A stretch of DNA of 64,000 nt, from NCBI GenBank assembly GCA_005223185.1, contig NJBN01000006.1, forward strand, positions 1 to 64,000, given 5' to 3'. Position numbers and translations under genes: made by a program. The notes below the pieces were generated by a model. It worked only from the letters and a program-made list of their open reading frames with translations, was not told where the DNA came from and did no database searches. This document shows, one piece after another, positions 53,471-62,839 of the stretch. Each line of letters starts with the position of its first letter. Position 1 is the stretch's first letter. Source of the stretch: a candidate division LCP-89 bacterium B3_LCP (GTDB lineage: Bacteria; Electryoneota; B3-LCP).

Positions 53471-56400
53471 ATGAAACGTTCATTTTCGATTCTCGCATTG
53501 ATAATTCTACTTAGCTGCAGCAACATTTTCGCCGAAACCATAACCGTCTCCGGGGATGTCTCCGGCACCTGGTCTGCGGATACGGTGTTGGTGGTGGGAG
53601 AAGTGCGCGTCCCACAAGAGCAGACGCTAACCATTGAACCGGGGGTGGAGATCATTTTCCAGGGGCATTACAAACTGATTGTGGATACTTTGGCAACACT
53701 GCTGGCTGTAGGTACAGAGCAGGATTCGATACTTTTCACGGCGGCGGATACGAGTGTTGGGTGGCATGGGGTGAGGTTTTATGCCTCTGGTGATACAAGT
53801 GTTTTTGCCTATTGCTTAATAAAGAATGGATCCGCATTTGAAAATTATATCCCATATGAGGACTCGCACGGTGGTGCAATCTATCTGCGAAGCACGGACA
53901 TTCACCTACATAATTGTTATTTAACTCAAAACCGCGCTGAAAGATGGGGGGGGGGAATCTATGCAAACGATCAATCATCGATAACCATTCAAGATTGTAT
54001 TTTTACGGAAAACACATGTGTAAATAACAGCTACACAGTCAGGGGTGGTGCAATATTCGCAGATGAAACCATGCTAAACATACACGGTAGTGATTTTATC
54101 GAAAATCTTCTCAGTGGGCACGGTGGAACAACCAGTGGTGGAGCTATCGATTGTATTGAAGTGGAGCTAGTAGTCGACAATTGTATATTTCTGAATAACG
54201 ATGCTATAACGGTCTATGCTAATCCCAATGGTGGTGCTATTGCAACGAGCACATCTGTAGCAAGAATTAATAACTGCTATTTTGAAGGAAACTCAGCACC
54301 AGACGGTAGCGGCGGCGCGATTAAATGTTATGGTGAAACTGTTATTAATAACTGTATGTTCTTTGAAAACAGCACTTGGCGAGGAGGTGGAATCAGTTGT
54401 GCTGGAAATACGGCTATCGAGGGATGTATATTCAGCGATAACACAACTGAAAGTTGGGGAGGTGCCATTCGCTCTGAATACCAGGCAAATACTTCAATTC
54501 TTAACTGCACCGTAAGCAGGAACACAACAGGGGGAAATGATCCAGGGGCAATATGTACGGGCAATTATTCATCCTTGGATGTAAAAAACGCAATTGTGGA
54601 AGGCAACGTAAATGGCGGAATTAGAATCAACGGATTAGCTACAATCAATATCGATTTTTGTGATATTTACAACAACACTGGGGGTAATATTAGTGGAAAT
54701 CCCCCACCTATGACAACAGTGTTTTTTGAAGATCCGCTATTCATTGATCCAGACAACAGAAATTTTAATATACAGGCTGGTTCCCCCTGCATAGATAGAG
54801 GCGATCCAAGATTATTCGATCCTGATAGCACACGTTCAGACATTGGCGTCCATTATTTCGATTATACCGACCGAGTAAGAATTACTGGTAATTGCTTCCT
54901 GCAGAACCAAATTCAACACCAGGGAACTAGAATTCTGTTTCAAGCTAACTCAGGTGGTGCCATTACCGATTCCAGCTTCACAACATCGAACAGTTCTTAC
55001 CAAGTTTTCATATTTCCAGGTATTTATGATATTTTCTTTACTCATATAGGCTATGAAGACTCTTCTATTCTCAATTATAATTGTGGTGAACCAATTGTTA
55101 TACCGGAGGTTAGACTACGTTACTTGCCAGGTTCCATTCATATATCCGGTCCAATAAGTGGATTGATGGAAACTCAAACCTACTTTGTTGACGGGGACAT
55201 TTCCGTACAGGAGGGAGACTCGCTCACTATAGAGTCTGGCTCTATTCTTATTTTTTGCGGTGCCTACGAATTCGATGTAGACGGATATTTATTAGCTGCT
55301 GGAACGATGCAGGACAGTATAAAATTCATACCTCATGAAGTTGTCTATGGGTGGGAGGGCATTGATTTTAATAATTCTGCTTCAGATAACTGCAAATTAG
55401 AATATTGCTTTATAGAAGGAAGTCTCTCATCGGGTATCCATTGCGAAGATGCCTCTCCTACTATTGCACATTGCAGCATCGCGAATAATCTTTCGGATGG
55501 GTATGGGGCAGGAATACGCTGTGATTATGCTGATCCATATATCTATGAGTGCTTGATATACCAGAACTCTGCTATCATTGGAGATGGAAGGGGAGGAGGT
55601 ATCTCTTGTTATTATTCCTATCCATTGATTGAAAATTGTATTCTCATTGGCAATAATGCAAATTCGCAAGGTGGTGGAATTTACTGCGGTTTCTCAGACC
55701 CCGATATTAATGGATGTATCCTTAGTAATAACGAAAGTCTTATCATGTATGGGGGTGGAATTAGTTGTGAATTTGGATCTGCAAGCATTAATAATTCAAT
55801 ATTTTATGGCAATAATGCAGATTTGCGAGGAGGTGGAATCAACACGTTCCACAATGATTTGACTATGAATGATTGTGCAATTAGCAACAATTATGTGAGA
55901 GGGACGAATGATTGGTCAGGTGGGGGAGGTTTATACTTATTTCAAAATGAAATTACGATTAGTAATTGTATAATTAGTATGAATTCAGCGGGTACCTATG
56001 GTGGTGGAATCAGTTGTCGACAAACCGATATTCTGGTGATAGATAATTGTTTAGTTTGTTTTAATTCCGCTGAGGGGGCAGGAAGCGGAATAAGGTGCAA
56101 CGCTAATTGCAGATTTCATTTGAACAATAGCAATGTCGTAGATAATCTTGGACAAGGAAGTGGTCTATCTTTCGGTAGTACTAGCATCACTGCTAATAAT
56201 GTCTCTTCTATTTTCTGGGGAAATGAACCTGAACAAATTAGCCAGAATATTTATATGCCAGTTAATCCTCTAGTAACCTATTCCGATGTCCAAGACACCC
56301 TCTGGCCCGGCATTGGCAACATCAACGAAGATCCTCTGTTCGTCAATCCTGCGTTGAACGACTACCGCTTGCAGTGGGGTTCGCCGTGTATCGATTCCGG

Positions 56401-57157
56401 CGATCCTAGTCAGTATTATAACGATCCTGATAGCACCAGAGCCGATATGGGTGCTTTCTACTACGATCAGAGTGTGCCGGTACGCATCTTACTTTCCCCG
56501 CATGAAATTCCCTACCTGATCGAACCCGAAGGTGGAACTATGGATTACACCATCCAGGGCACTAATATTTACCAGAGTTCGCACGATGTTACCATCTGGT
56601 GCGATGTGGAGTTGCCGGACAGCGCGATATATGGACCGGTTTTAGGTCCGGTTACCATCACCATCGAACCCGGACAGACGGTCGAGCGCTTCCGCACGCA
56701 AACCGTTCCCGCAGCAGCACCGATGGGCGTGTATCATTACAACGCCTACGCAGTCGTGGATCAGGATACATCCAAGGACAGCTTTATGTTCGGCAAGTTG
56801 GGTACGATAGCGGGCGGCTCCGATAGTTGGGGAAATGCTGGTGATCCGTTGATCGAGATTGGCGGGGGAAACACCCCCGCCCTACAAGAGACGCATGTGG
56901 TAGTGGAGAACTACCCCAATCCATTCAACGTCACCACGGTTATTAGTTTCTCCCTGCCGGTTGCGAGTTTGGTGAAGTTGGAGGTGTTTGATATCAATGG
57001 GCGTAACGTCGGATTCGGGGAATCCGACCTACAATGGTACCTCCCCGGTACTCACCAGATCACATTCGATGGATCGGGGTTGGCTTCCGGTATTTACATC
57101 TACCACTTGACTGCTGGAGAATTCAGCGCTAGTGGTAAGATGGTGTTGATGAAGTGA
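53471..57157 (+). CDS. Large secreted beta-helix protein with sorting domain
   Basis: 1228 residues. Signal peptide (ending NIFAE), the same opening as the 14900 protein (TITVSGDVSGTWSADTVLVV), a first right-handed beta-helix (about 55-455, many C-x-F, N-x-I and GGG-I turns), an inserted carboxypeptidase-regulatory-like segment (about 465-555), a second helix-like opening (GPISGLMETQTYFVDGDISV) and second beta-helix (about 565-930), the PCIDSGDP closing block, the shared domain of about 90 residues and the sorting domain. It is a fused or duplicated form of the 14900 architecture. GGAGG precedes the ATG. Probably a surface adhesin or carbohydrate-binding protein; no active site seen. Confidence 0.88.
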   Translation: MKRSFSILALIILLSCSNIFAETITVSGDVSGTWSADTVLVVGEVRVPQEQTLTIEPGVEIIFQGHYKLIVDTLATLLAVGTEQDSILFTAADTSVGWHGVRFYASGDTSVFAYCLIKNGSAFENYIPYEDSHGGAIYLRSTDIHLHNCYLTQNRAERWGGGIYANDQSSITIQDCIFTENTCVNNSYTVRGGAIFADETMLNIHGSDFIENLLSGHGGTTSGGAIDCIEVELVVDNCIFLNNDAITVYANPNGGAIATSTSVARINNCYFEGNSAPDGSGGAIKCYGETVINNCMFFENSTWRGGGISCAGNTAIEGCIFSDNTTESWGGAIRSEYQANTSILNCTVSRNTTGGNDPGAICTGNYSSLDVKNAIVEGNVNGGIRINGLATINIDFCDIYNNTGGNISGNPPPMTTVFFEDPLFIDPDNRNFNIQAGSPCIDRGDPRLFDPDSTRSDIGVHYFDYTDRVRITGNCFLQNQIQHQGTRILFQANSGGAITDSSFTTSNSSYQVFIFPGIYDIFFTHIGYEDSSILNYNCGEPIVIPEVRLRYLPGSIHISGPISGLMETQTYFVDGDISVQEGDSLTIESGSILIFCGAYEFDVDGYLLAAGTMQDSIKFIPHEVVYGWEGIDFNNSASDNCKLEYCFIEGSLSSGIHCEDASPTIAHCSIANNLSDGYGAGIRCDYADPYIYECLIYQNSAIIGDGRGGGISCYYSYPLIENCILIGNNANSQGGGIYCGFSDPDINGCILSNNESLIMYGGGISCEFGSASINNSIFYGNNADLRGGGINTFHNDLTMNDCAISNNYVRGTNDWSGGGGLYLFQNEITISNCIISMNSAGTYGGGISCRQTDILVIDNCLVCFNSAEGAGSGIRCNANCRFHLNNSNVVDNLGQGSGLSFGSTSITANNVSSIFWGNEPEQISQNIYMPVNPLVTYSDVQDTLWPGIGNINEDPLFVNPALNDYRLQWGSPCIDSGDPSQYYNDPDSTRADMGAFYYDQSVPVRILLSPHEIPYLIEPEGGTMDYTIQGTNIYQSSHDVTIWCDVELPDSAIYGPVLGPVTITIEPGQTVERFRTQTVPAAAPMGVYHYNAYAVVDQDTSKDSFMFGKLGTIAGGSDSWGNAGDPLIEIGGGNTPALQETHVVVENYPNPFNVTTVISFSLPVASLVKLEVFDINGRNVGFGESDLQWYLPGTHQITFDGSGLASGIYIYHLTAGEFSASGKMVLMK
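56861..56885. repeat. REP-like palindrome inside a coding sequence
   Basis: GGCGGGGG (56861-56868), loop AAACA, CCCCCGCC (56874-56881), then CTAC. It encodes the GGGNTPAL part of the linker just before the sorting domain, keeping frame. Same design as 2697-2719. Confidence 0.65.
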
Positions 57158-57194
57158 GAGAGTAAAACCTACACTGACGCTGATATAAAGAGCG

Positions 57195-57224
57195 AATGGC
57201 GATCTGCGAGGATCGCCATTCTTA
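57195..57224 (+). terminator. Hairpin, probable terminator after the large beta-helix gene
   Basis: Perfect 10-base stem AATGGCGATC (57195-57204) / GATCGCCATT (57211-57220) with a six-base loop, followed only by CTTAC. The T-run is weak, so termination is uncertain. Confidence 0.55.
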
Positions 57225-57245
57225 CTATCTATGGATGTAAATCGC

Positions 57246-57274
57246 TTGAAATGTTTAAAACGAATGGTTATATT
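57246..57274 (+). promoter_or_regulatory. Promoter of dapL
   Basis: TTGAAA (57246-57251), 17 bases, TATATT (57269-57274). RNA start near 57281, downstream of the most upstream open-frame start at 57251. It supports the shorter dapL coding region. Confidence 0.65.
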
Positions 57275-57281
57275 AGTTGTC

Positions 57282-57331
57282 ATGTTGAATTTGAAATCAC
57301 TGGCGGTAGCCTTCAAAATTTAATTCAACAT
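57282..57331 (+). promoter_or_regulatory. Hairpin in the dapL leader
   Basis: ATGTTGAATT (57282-57291) and AATTCAACAT (57322-57331) are perfectly complementary and begin at the predicted RNA start, with extra TGAA/TTCA pairing inside. The hairpin ends 21 bases before the dapL ATG. It is much shorter than a lysine riboswitch. Confidence 0.45.
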
Positions 57332-57352
57332 CAAGATAAAGTGGTTAAGGAT

Positions 57353-58498
57353 ATGAATTTTTCAAACCGGTACAACAATTTGCCTTCATACCTGTTCGCA
57401 GGGCTGGAAAAGAAGGCTGCGCAGATGCGTGCCCAGGGAATCGACCTGATCGACTTAGGGATAGGAGACCCGGATCTTCTGCCTCCCAACTTCTTCATCG
57501 AGTCAATGCGAAGACATCTAAATGATCCTGACACTCACCTCTACCCCACCAGTCAGGGTGATCCCCAAGTTCGACAGAAAATAGGGCGTTGGTTTTTAGG
57601 GCGCTTCGGTGTGGATCTAAATCCTGATGAAGAAATTTGCGTCACCATCGGCGCTAAGGAGGGTTTGGCGAATTTCTCAAGGTTAATCGTGAACCCCGGA
57701 GATAAAGTTGCCGTTCCCGACCCGGCCTATCCGGTATATGCTCAGGGTGGCGCAATTTTAAACGATGCCGTGCCGGTCAAGCTGCCACTGAACCCTGAGA
57801 ATGGGTTCATCCCTGATATAGCTCCTGCGGGGGAATGTAAGCTCTTATATCTCAACTATCCTAATAATCCTACCGGCGCTGAAGCACCTGCAGGATTTTT
57901 CAGCGAAGTCGCTAATTTTATAGAAAGTCACCCGGGGACGACAGTCGTTCACGATGCGGCGTATTCCGAAATGACATTCGGGGGTTACCGATCACCATCG
58001 CTGCTGCAGTTCACCAGAAAAGCGGTGGAATTTCATTCAATGTCCAAGCTGTTCAATGCTACGGGTTTCAGAGTTGGATTTGTAGTGGGCGATTCCCGCT
58101 TGATAAAGGGATTTGCGGCTTTGAAGGCTCAACTGGACAGCGGCGTTCCGGTTTTCATTCAGCGGGCTATGGCGGATGGATTGGATATGTACGATGGCGG
58201 GAAACCACCCGAAGAGGTTCAAGCCAACCTGCAAGAATACGCACAACGCCGCAACCTGGTCGAAGATAGACTTGATAAATTAGATTGGGAAGTCCTGAAA
58301 TCCAGAGCGACTTTCTATGTCTGGGCTAAAGTTGGTGAAGATGAAGCAGCTACTATCGATGGTGCTTTGCGAAAAGGTGTGATATTAACGCCGGGAAGTG
58401 GATTCGGAATATCAGGGAAGGGTTACGTGCGTCTGGCATTGTGCCAGCCATTGGCGCGCATTGAAGAGGCGATGGACAGATTGTCAGAATCCGCTTGA
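57353..58498 (+). CDS. dapL: LL-diaminopimelate aminotransferase-like enzyme
   Basis: 381 residues, class I/II PLP aminotransferase. The start MNFSNRYNNLPSYLF is that of DapL-type proteins; IDLGIGDPDLLPP, YPTSQGDPQVR, YLNYPNNPTGA (PLP Asn), HDAAYSEMTF and SMSKLFNATGFRVGF (PLP Lys) follow. DapL converts tetrahydrodipicolinate to LL-diaminopimelate, one step for lysine and peptidoglycan, using glutamate. Related enzymes act on aspartate or other substrates, so the assignment rests on the N-terminus and motifs. AAGGA stands just before the ATG at 57353; the promoter excludes the longer frame. Confidence 0.85.
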   Translation: MNFSNRYNNLPSYLFAGLEKKAAQMRAQGIDLIDLGIGDPDLLPPNFFIESMRRHLNDPDTHLYPTSQGDPQVRQKIGRWFLGRFGVDLNPDEEICVTIGAKEGLANFSRLIVNPGDKVAVPDPAYPVYAQGGAILNDAVPVKLPLNPENGFIPDIAPAGECKLLYLNYPNNPTGAEAPAGFFSEVANFIESHPGTTVVHDAAYSEMTFGGYRSPSLLQFTRKAVEFHSMSKLFNATGFRVGFVVGDSRLIKGFAALKAQLDSGVPVFIQRAMADGLDMYDGGKPPEEVQANLQEYAQRRNLVEDRLDKLDWEVLKSRATFYVWAKVGEDEAATIDGALRKGVILTPGSGFGISGKGYVRLALCQPLARIEEAMDRLSESA

Positions 58499-58520
58499 CG
58501 TCCTGATGGAAAGAAACAAC

Positions 58521-58552
58521 GAAAGCCCGGTCATTCAATCCGGGCTTTCTAT
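58521..58552 (+). terminator. Intrinsic terminator after dapL
   Basis: Stem AAAGCCCGG (58522-58530) / CCGGGCTTT (58540-58548) with a nine-base loop and a short T-rich tail. It may also serve the converging small gene, as the stem begins with A-run complement. Confidence 0.75.
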
Positions 58553-58590
58553 CTATGTGAACTCTTGTCAATCCTCCTCAAACATGACAA

Positions 58591-58737
58591 TCAGTCGCAT
58601 ACTTTTTCAATAAGGGAAATTGAGGTGTACGGCGTCAGTGGTAGATCGTCGGTGGTAGTTTCCCATGTTGCCAGTGTTCCCAAGACCAGACTACTGATCA
58701 TCAGAATTGTTATTGTCAGCAAGGTTAGATCCTTCAT
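58591..58737 (-). CDS. Small exported or membrane peptide
   Basis: About 48 residues from ATG 58737 (GGGGGAT upstream). A hydrophobic N-terminus (DLTLLTITILMISSLVLGTLA) looks like a signal or membrane anchor; a 25-residue polar tail with many Thr follows. Not recognised. The longer open frame upstream is not supported. Confidence 0.4.
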   Translation of the reverse strand: MKDLTLLTITILMISSLVLGTLATWETTTDDLPLTPYTSISLIEKVCD

Positions 58738-58903
58738 GTTATCCCCCTGGTACTCATACTTCTGCCCTTCACTTCTATGCTGATGCAACAGACGTGCCAC
58801 TTTGTTATTCAATATATTACAACATGTTATAGACAAAGCTGAGGATTGGGGGATAATGAATAATCACGGAACGGTACACTATCGGGGCTAAGCTATCGGA
58901 ATG

Positions 58904-60259
58904 CTACTCTGTCCAGTCAGGATTAGAAGCATAGAGGTCGTGGTCTGAAGGGAGATTTTCAGGGAGGTGGCATTTATTGCAGGTTTCCGGAGTTGGAAGA
59001 GGCATGTTGAGTAGTTCAGATTTCACCGCATGGTCGTAGCCGGCGCCATGACAGGCTTCGCAGGAAACCTGAAGAAGATCAGGGCGTTCCCAGGGCAGGA
59101 TGAATCCGCCAGGATCGTCAAAACCGGTGCTATGGCAGCCCAAACAACGCTCATATACAGGGTAATTCCTGAGTGCTCTTGAATACGTGGACAGATGCTT
59201 TTGGGCTAGATCATCCTTATGAGTCAAATCGTGGCATTGGAGGCACAACTCAGATCCAGCGTAGGCGTTGGGTGTTTCCCGATGCAAGTCTTTCAGATCA
59301 GACAGTTGACGTAGCAATTCGTCCGTCTGCTGCATCTGCAGGGAAGTCTCTTTATGGGGGGAAACATATTCAGGAACCGCCCACAAAAAGGCTCGCAGGT
59401 GCGGTTTTTTTCTCCAGAATGCCCATCTGGACAGGATTCTTTGTCTCAAGGGGTGATGTTCCTGCGGTTTTCGATCCAGCCAGCCGGAAAGGTCACAACT
59501 CTGAAGATTTTCTATACCTTCATCAATATCAGATAATTCTATTCTACCCAGGTTGCTGCCAGCAGAACCCGTTCCAAGCACTAACACATCATTCATTACT
59601 GCGACAATAGGCTCACCCTCGTTTCTCCAGATCACTAAACTAACGTCAACAAACTGACTTAAGAATTGCGTTAGGGATTCCTTGTCGGTATCAGTAATAA
59701 GGATAGTGAATTCAGGCTGGTCCGGAATATTTATCTTCGATCGTGATGGCGGCCATGCATAACCGCTAAAGGCTATTATGCGAATTATTCTCCCGTAAGT
59801 TTGAGTATGTTCGATGGAAGATACTATCAACGGCTCATCAACACCGATATAGCAGCTTGTCGCTGGCAAGTCGTGTTCATTAGCATTTGCAGCAAATTCC
59901 GGGGGCCAGGGCATTACATCGGAGCGGCTGGCATTTATGGCGGTGTAGTTCATGCGCGCCATCGCTTTTAAGAATCCATCAGCATGAATACGCCAGGTTC
60001 GCTGTGATCCATCTGTTCCTTTCAGGTGGCGGAAGTTCCCCAGATCAACCAGAATATCGTCGGGCTGGCGGTACAGTTCCAGGGCTCGGGCGGTGCGCAG
60101 TAGTCCGCCATGCTTAGCATCTCCCGGTTTCCCACGTGGCAGCCACTCGGCTTCTAAATCAGCAGTAACCCAAATAACCAAGCTTGGGTCAGGAGAGGAT
60201 CTCTGACAACCCATTAAAAGGAGCAAAACTGCGATAGACAATATACTTCTATTCATCAT
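58904..60259 (-). CDS. Lipoprotein with phosphatase-like domain and four CxxCH heme motifs
   Basis: 451 residues. A lipobox signal peptide (LLLLMGC) is followed by a region of about 270 residues whose opening (VTADLEAEWLP, GGLLRTARALELY, LVDLGNF) resembles 5'-nucleotidase/UshA metallophosphatases but lacks much of the metal site. The C-terminal 110 residues hold four heme motifs (CLQCH, CLGCH, CEACH, CNKCH) as in cytochrome c-554-type proteins. It is probably a periplasmic electron carrier on the outer or inner membrane. It starts inside the end of the MauE gene (11-base overlap). Confidence 0.83.
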   Translation of the reverse strand: MMNRSILSIAVLLLLMGCQRSSPDPSLVIWVTADLEAEWLPRGKPGDAKHGGLLRTARALELYRQPDDILVDLGNFRHLKGTDGSQRTWRIHADGFLKAMARMNYTAINASRSDVMPWPPEFAANANEHDLPATSCYIGVDEPLIVSSIEHTQTYGRIIRIIAFSGYAWPPSRSKINIPDQPEFTILITDTDKESLTQFLSQFVDVSLVIWRNEGEPIVAVMNDVLVLGTGSAGSNLGRIELSDIDEGIENLQSCDLSGWLDRKPQEHHPLRQRILSRWAFWRKKPHLRAFLWAVPEYVSPHKETSLQMQQTDELLRQLSDLKDLHRETPNAYAGSELCLQCHDLTHKDDLAQKHLSTYSRALRNYPVYERCLGCHSTGFDDPGGFILPWERPDLLQVSCEACHGAGYDHAVKSELLNMPLPTPETCNKCHLPENLPSDHDLYASNPDWTE

Positions 60260-61409
60260 ATTCGTTTAATGCCTCTTCTAACTTTCCAATAGAAGGCAAT
60301 CTACCTTCTTCGAATACATGGCGGACAGTATCACCTTCAAGGTATAACAATAATGGGGTTCGGTTGACATTTTCCTCAAATAGCATCGCATTAGCGGAAA
60401 AGACGGGGATACTTAGGTTCTCTTCATTCCTATAGCGATCCAATTTTGTCTGCGATTGGGGCGCATACCCCACAAGAACAGGAAGATTCTTTCTCTGTGA
60501 AATAGATTGGGCAACAGGCAGCCACAGTTGGCAGGTCTGGCAATCGGGAGATAACAGGAGTACTAACTTTTTATCACTGCCCGGACTTTGAGACTGCTTT
60601 TCATGGATAAAATAATCCGGCAATGTGGCGCCAGATTTGAAAATTGTTTTCGATGTAGAAGGTGTCGCTGGATAAAGTAGATAAAAGCCAGTTATCATCA
60701 GCACGAGAATGGAGATAACAATTGGTTGTAGCTTATGACCAGGTGCTTGGATTACCAGAATAAGATAGTATAAACACGCTGCGAAAGGCAAAATCAGCAG
60801 AGTGATCTGAAGGTGGTGAAATATTATGCCCAGTATCAACCCACCAATTAATGACAGGATATGCTTCTGCTTGCATTTTGAAATAATGATGACTGGCGCT
60901 ATTAATAGCGCCAATAAGTAAAGGTTACCTCCAAGAACGCCGCCAAGGATAAATGTAAATGCGCCCCAGGGATTTCGACGTTCAGGGATATTCTTTCGAA
61001 ATGTAACTGCAAGGATTAGTAAAAGAATCAGGATCAGATTCTTAACCAGCGCAAATGCGGGACTTAATTCTTCAGATCCCAGACATCCACAGCGCTCTAG
61101 ATAGCCAAGGGGCAAACCCAGAAATATACTTAACGAAAATGTCAGGAGCAATACTATTAACAACACCGGAGCGAAATAGGATTTTTTCAGGCAAAGGGAG
61201 AGCCCCAAAAACATCTCCACTGCAGGAATGATCAGGACAACCACAGCCTTTATGTCCAGGGATTTAATGAGGCTATAATTGTCAAATTCAGAGAGGAAAA
61301 CAAAGGGATGGACCGCTTTGGAGAGCGCTGCTGTGATGAAGAAGAGCGCGGGGAGGACTGCCAATAAATCAATCCAATTGTGCGTAAAAGCTGTCCTTTC
61401 TGATTTCAT
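60249..61409 (-). CDS. MauE/DoxX-like membrane protein with thioredoxin-like domain
   Basis: 386 residues. Four N-terminal helices (about 10-140) form a MauE-like domain with the motif RCGCLGSE between helices, then three to four more helices (150-245), and a C-terminal thioredoxin-like domain (about 265-386) with C-Q-T-C. MauE helps assemble periplasmic redox proteins; the thioredoxin part probably moves disulfide electrons. The neighbouring multiheme gene is a plausible client. Start codon base 61409 coincides with the CDF stop. Confidence 0.8.
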   Translation of the reverse strand: MKSERTAFTHNWIDLLAVLPALFFITAALSKAVHPFVFLSEFDNYSLIKSLDIKAVVVLIIPAVEMFLGLSLCLKKSYFAPVLLIVLLLTFSLSIFLGLPLGYLERCGCLGSEELSPAFALVKNLILILLLILAVTFRKNIPERRNPWGAFTFILGGVLGGNLYLLALLIAPVIIISKCKQKHILSLIGGLILGIIFHHLQITLLILPFAACLYYLILVIQAPGHKLQPIVISILVLMITGFYLLYPATPSTSKTIFKSGATLPDYFIHEKQSQSPGSDKKLVLLLSPDCQTCQLWLPVAQSISQRKNLPVLVGYAPQSQTKLDRYRNEENLSIPVFSANAMLFEENVNRTPLLLYLEGDTVRHVFEEGRLPSIGKLEEALNEYDE

Positions 61410-62839
61410 TATTTTCTAATCGCAAAATCGGGTTCAGCGTGTATCAGTACATCATGCAATTCCCTGATCTCTTTCCGGAGTTCCTCTTCCAGTTCCGTTG
61501 TCTGTATATGAACTTCATGAACTGTCATTTCTACCGGGAACAGACAGTGCATGGCAACGCTTATCTTACCACTCAGTTGCCCGAGGACCACCGAATGGCA
61601 CTTATCTTTCCCCAAACGCTTGTCGCAAATTATCCCGATCTGTTCGACTATATCAGGACATCGATTATTTAAAGGCACTTCCACTTCAGCGGCTTTGCAG
61701 ATGTCTTCGATGTGAATCTGGATATCGCATATTTCGGGAAAATGAGACAGGATTAGTTTTTCCAGTTCGTCGGTAGTCCGGTGGGCTTCGCCAATGGTCA
61801 GTTCACCACTGAACTCTAAATGAAGTTCCGCGACGAATTTTTCTTCTCTGCGGCGGAGTGTCAAATTGTGAGCTTGCAGGCCTTGCGTTTTTATAAAGTT
61901 CAGGATACCAAGTTCCAAAGATTCTCCCGGCACTGTTTTTGGATTGGCATGAATTACTGCATCAAGTCCGGGGATGTGAGATGCCAGTTTTTCCAGTAGA
62001 ATTTTCTTGGTATTGTGAGCTTCTGCCAGCGAGAAAGATCGATCCAGACCGATACGTAAATCCGCAAAAACAGCAGAACCGGATCTACGCAGTCGTAACT
62101 GATCGACACTCAGAACGCCGTCAGTACCAAGCGTCAGAGTTGCTATTTTTTCAGCATATCCTTCGGGTACGCGATCTGCCAGAACGTCCACATTTCTTTT
62201 TCCTAAACGAACGGCTAAGATCCCCACCCAGATTATCACCAATATGGCTGCCAATGCATCAGCCCAGATATATCCCAGAGACACTGCAGCCAAACCCAGC
62301 AGAACAAAGCTGGAACTGATAATGTCAGAATAGAAGTGAAGGGCGTCCGCTTCAAGAGCCTGAGAACGGTGTTTTCTGGCGGTTTTAATTAAAGCGCGAT
62401 ACCGGTACCAGTCAATTACAATAGCTGTTAGAACCACAGCAAAACTGTACACGTTCACCTGCGGCGGGCTCCCTGGATCACTGAACCGGTGAATCGCCTC
62501 TTTTAAGATCCACAGGCATGTTATAATGAGTAGCAGAGATTCGAAGAGAGCTGATAGACTTTCGATTTTGCCGTGACCGTAATGGTGGGTCTTATCCGGG
62601 GGGCGGTCAGCAGCACGTACAGCAAACATGGTAATTATGGAAGCGAACAGATCCAGACCGGAATGCGCAGCTTCGGAGATCAGAGCAAGCGATCCTGTCC
62701 ATACACCCACAATTAGCTTGGCGCCGGTTAAAAAGAGAGCCGCCCCGACGGAAATCAGGGCGACCCGAAACTTTTCGACCGCAGCAAGTGTGTTCTTCTT
62801 ATCGGTTCTGGTATCGATCACAAGAAGTTCTCTTCCCAT
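61409..62839 (-). CDS. Cation diffusion facilitator with three C-terminal dimerisation domains
   Basis: 476 residues, against about 300 for typical CDF proteins. Six transmembrane helices (about 25-210) keep the metal-site residues (SEAAHSGLDL in helix 2, EADALHFYSDI in helix 5). The cytoplasmic part contains three tandem ZT-dimer-like modules (about 213-300, 305-385, 392-476), recognisable from repeated SVDQLRLR / HNLTLRRR and SLAEAH / TIGEAH / TVHEVH patterns. It exports Zn, Fe or other divalent cations in exchange for protons. Overlaps the acidic gene upstream by 22 bases. Confidence 0.9.
   Translation of the reverse strand: MGRELLVIDTRTDKKNTLAAVEKFRVALISVGAALFLTGAKLIVGVWTGSLALISEAAHSGLDLFASIITMFAVRAADRPPDKTHHYGHGKIESLSALFESLLLIITCLWILKEAIHRFSDPGSPPQVNVYSFAVVLTAIVIDWYRYRALIKTARKHRSQALEADALHFYSDIISSSFVLLGLAAVSLGYIWADALAAILVIIWVGILAVRLGKRNVDVLADRVPEGYAEKIATLTLGTDGVLSVDQLRLRRSGSAVFADLRIGLDRSFSLAEAHNTKKILLEKLASHIPGLDAVIHANPKTVPGESLELGILNFIKTQGLQAHNLTLRRREEKFVAELHLEFSGELTIGEAHRTTDELEKLILSHFPEICDIQIHIEDICKAAEVEVPLNNRCPDIVEQIGIICDKRLGKDKCHSVVLGQLSGKISVAMHCLFPVEMTVHEVHIQTTELEEELRKEIRELHDVLIHAEPDFAIRK

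Noticed and set aside
56599-56826. Open frame of 75 codons inside the large beta-helix gene
   Set aside because: It is a shadow frame of a conserved coding region shared with the 14900 gene.
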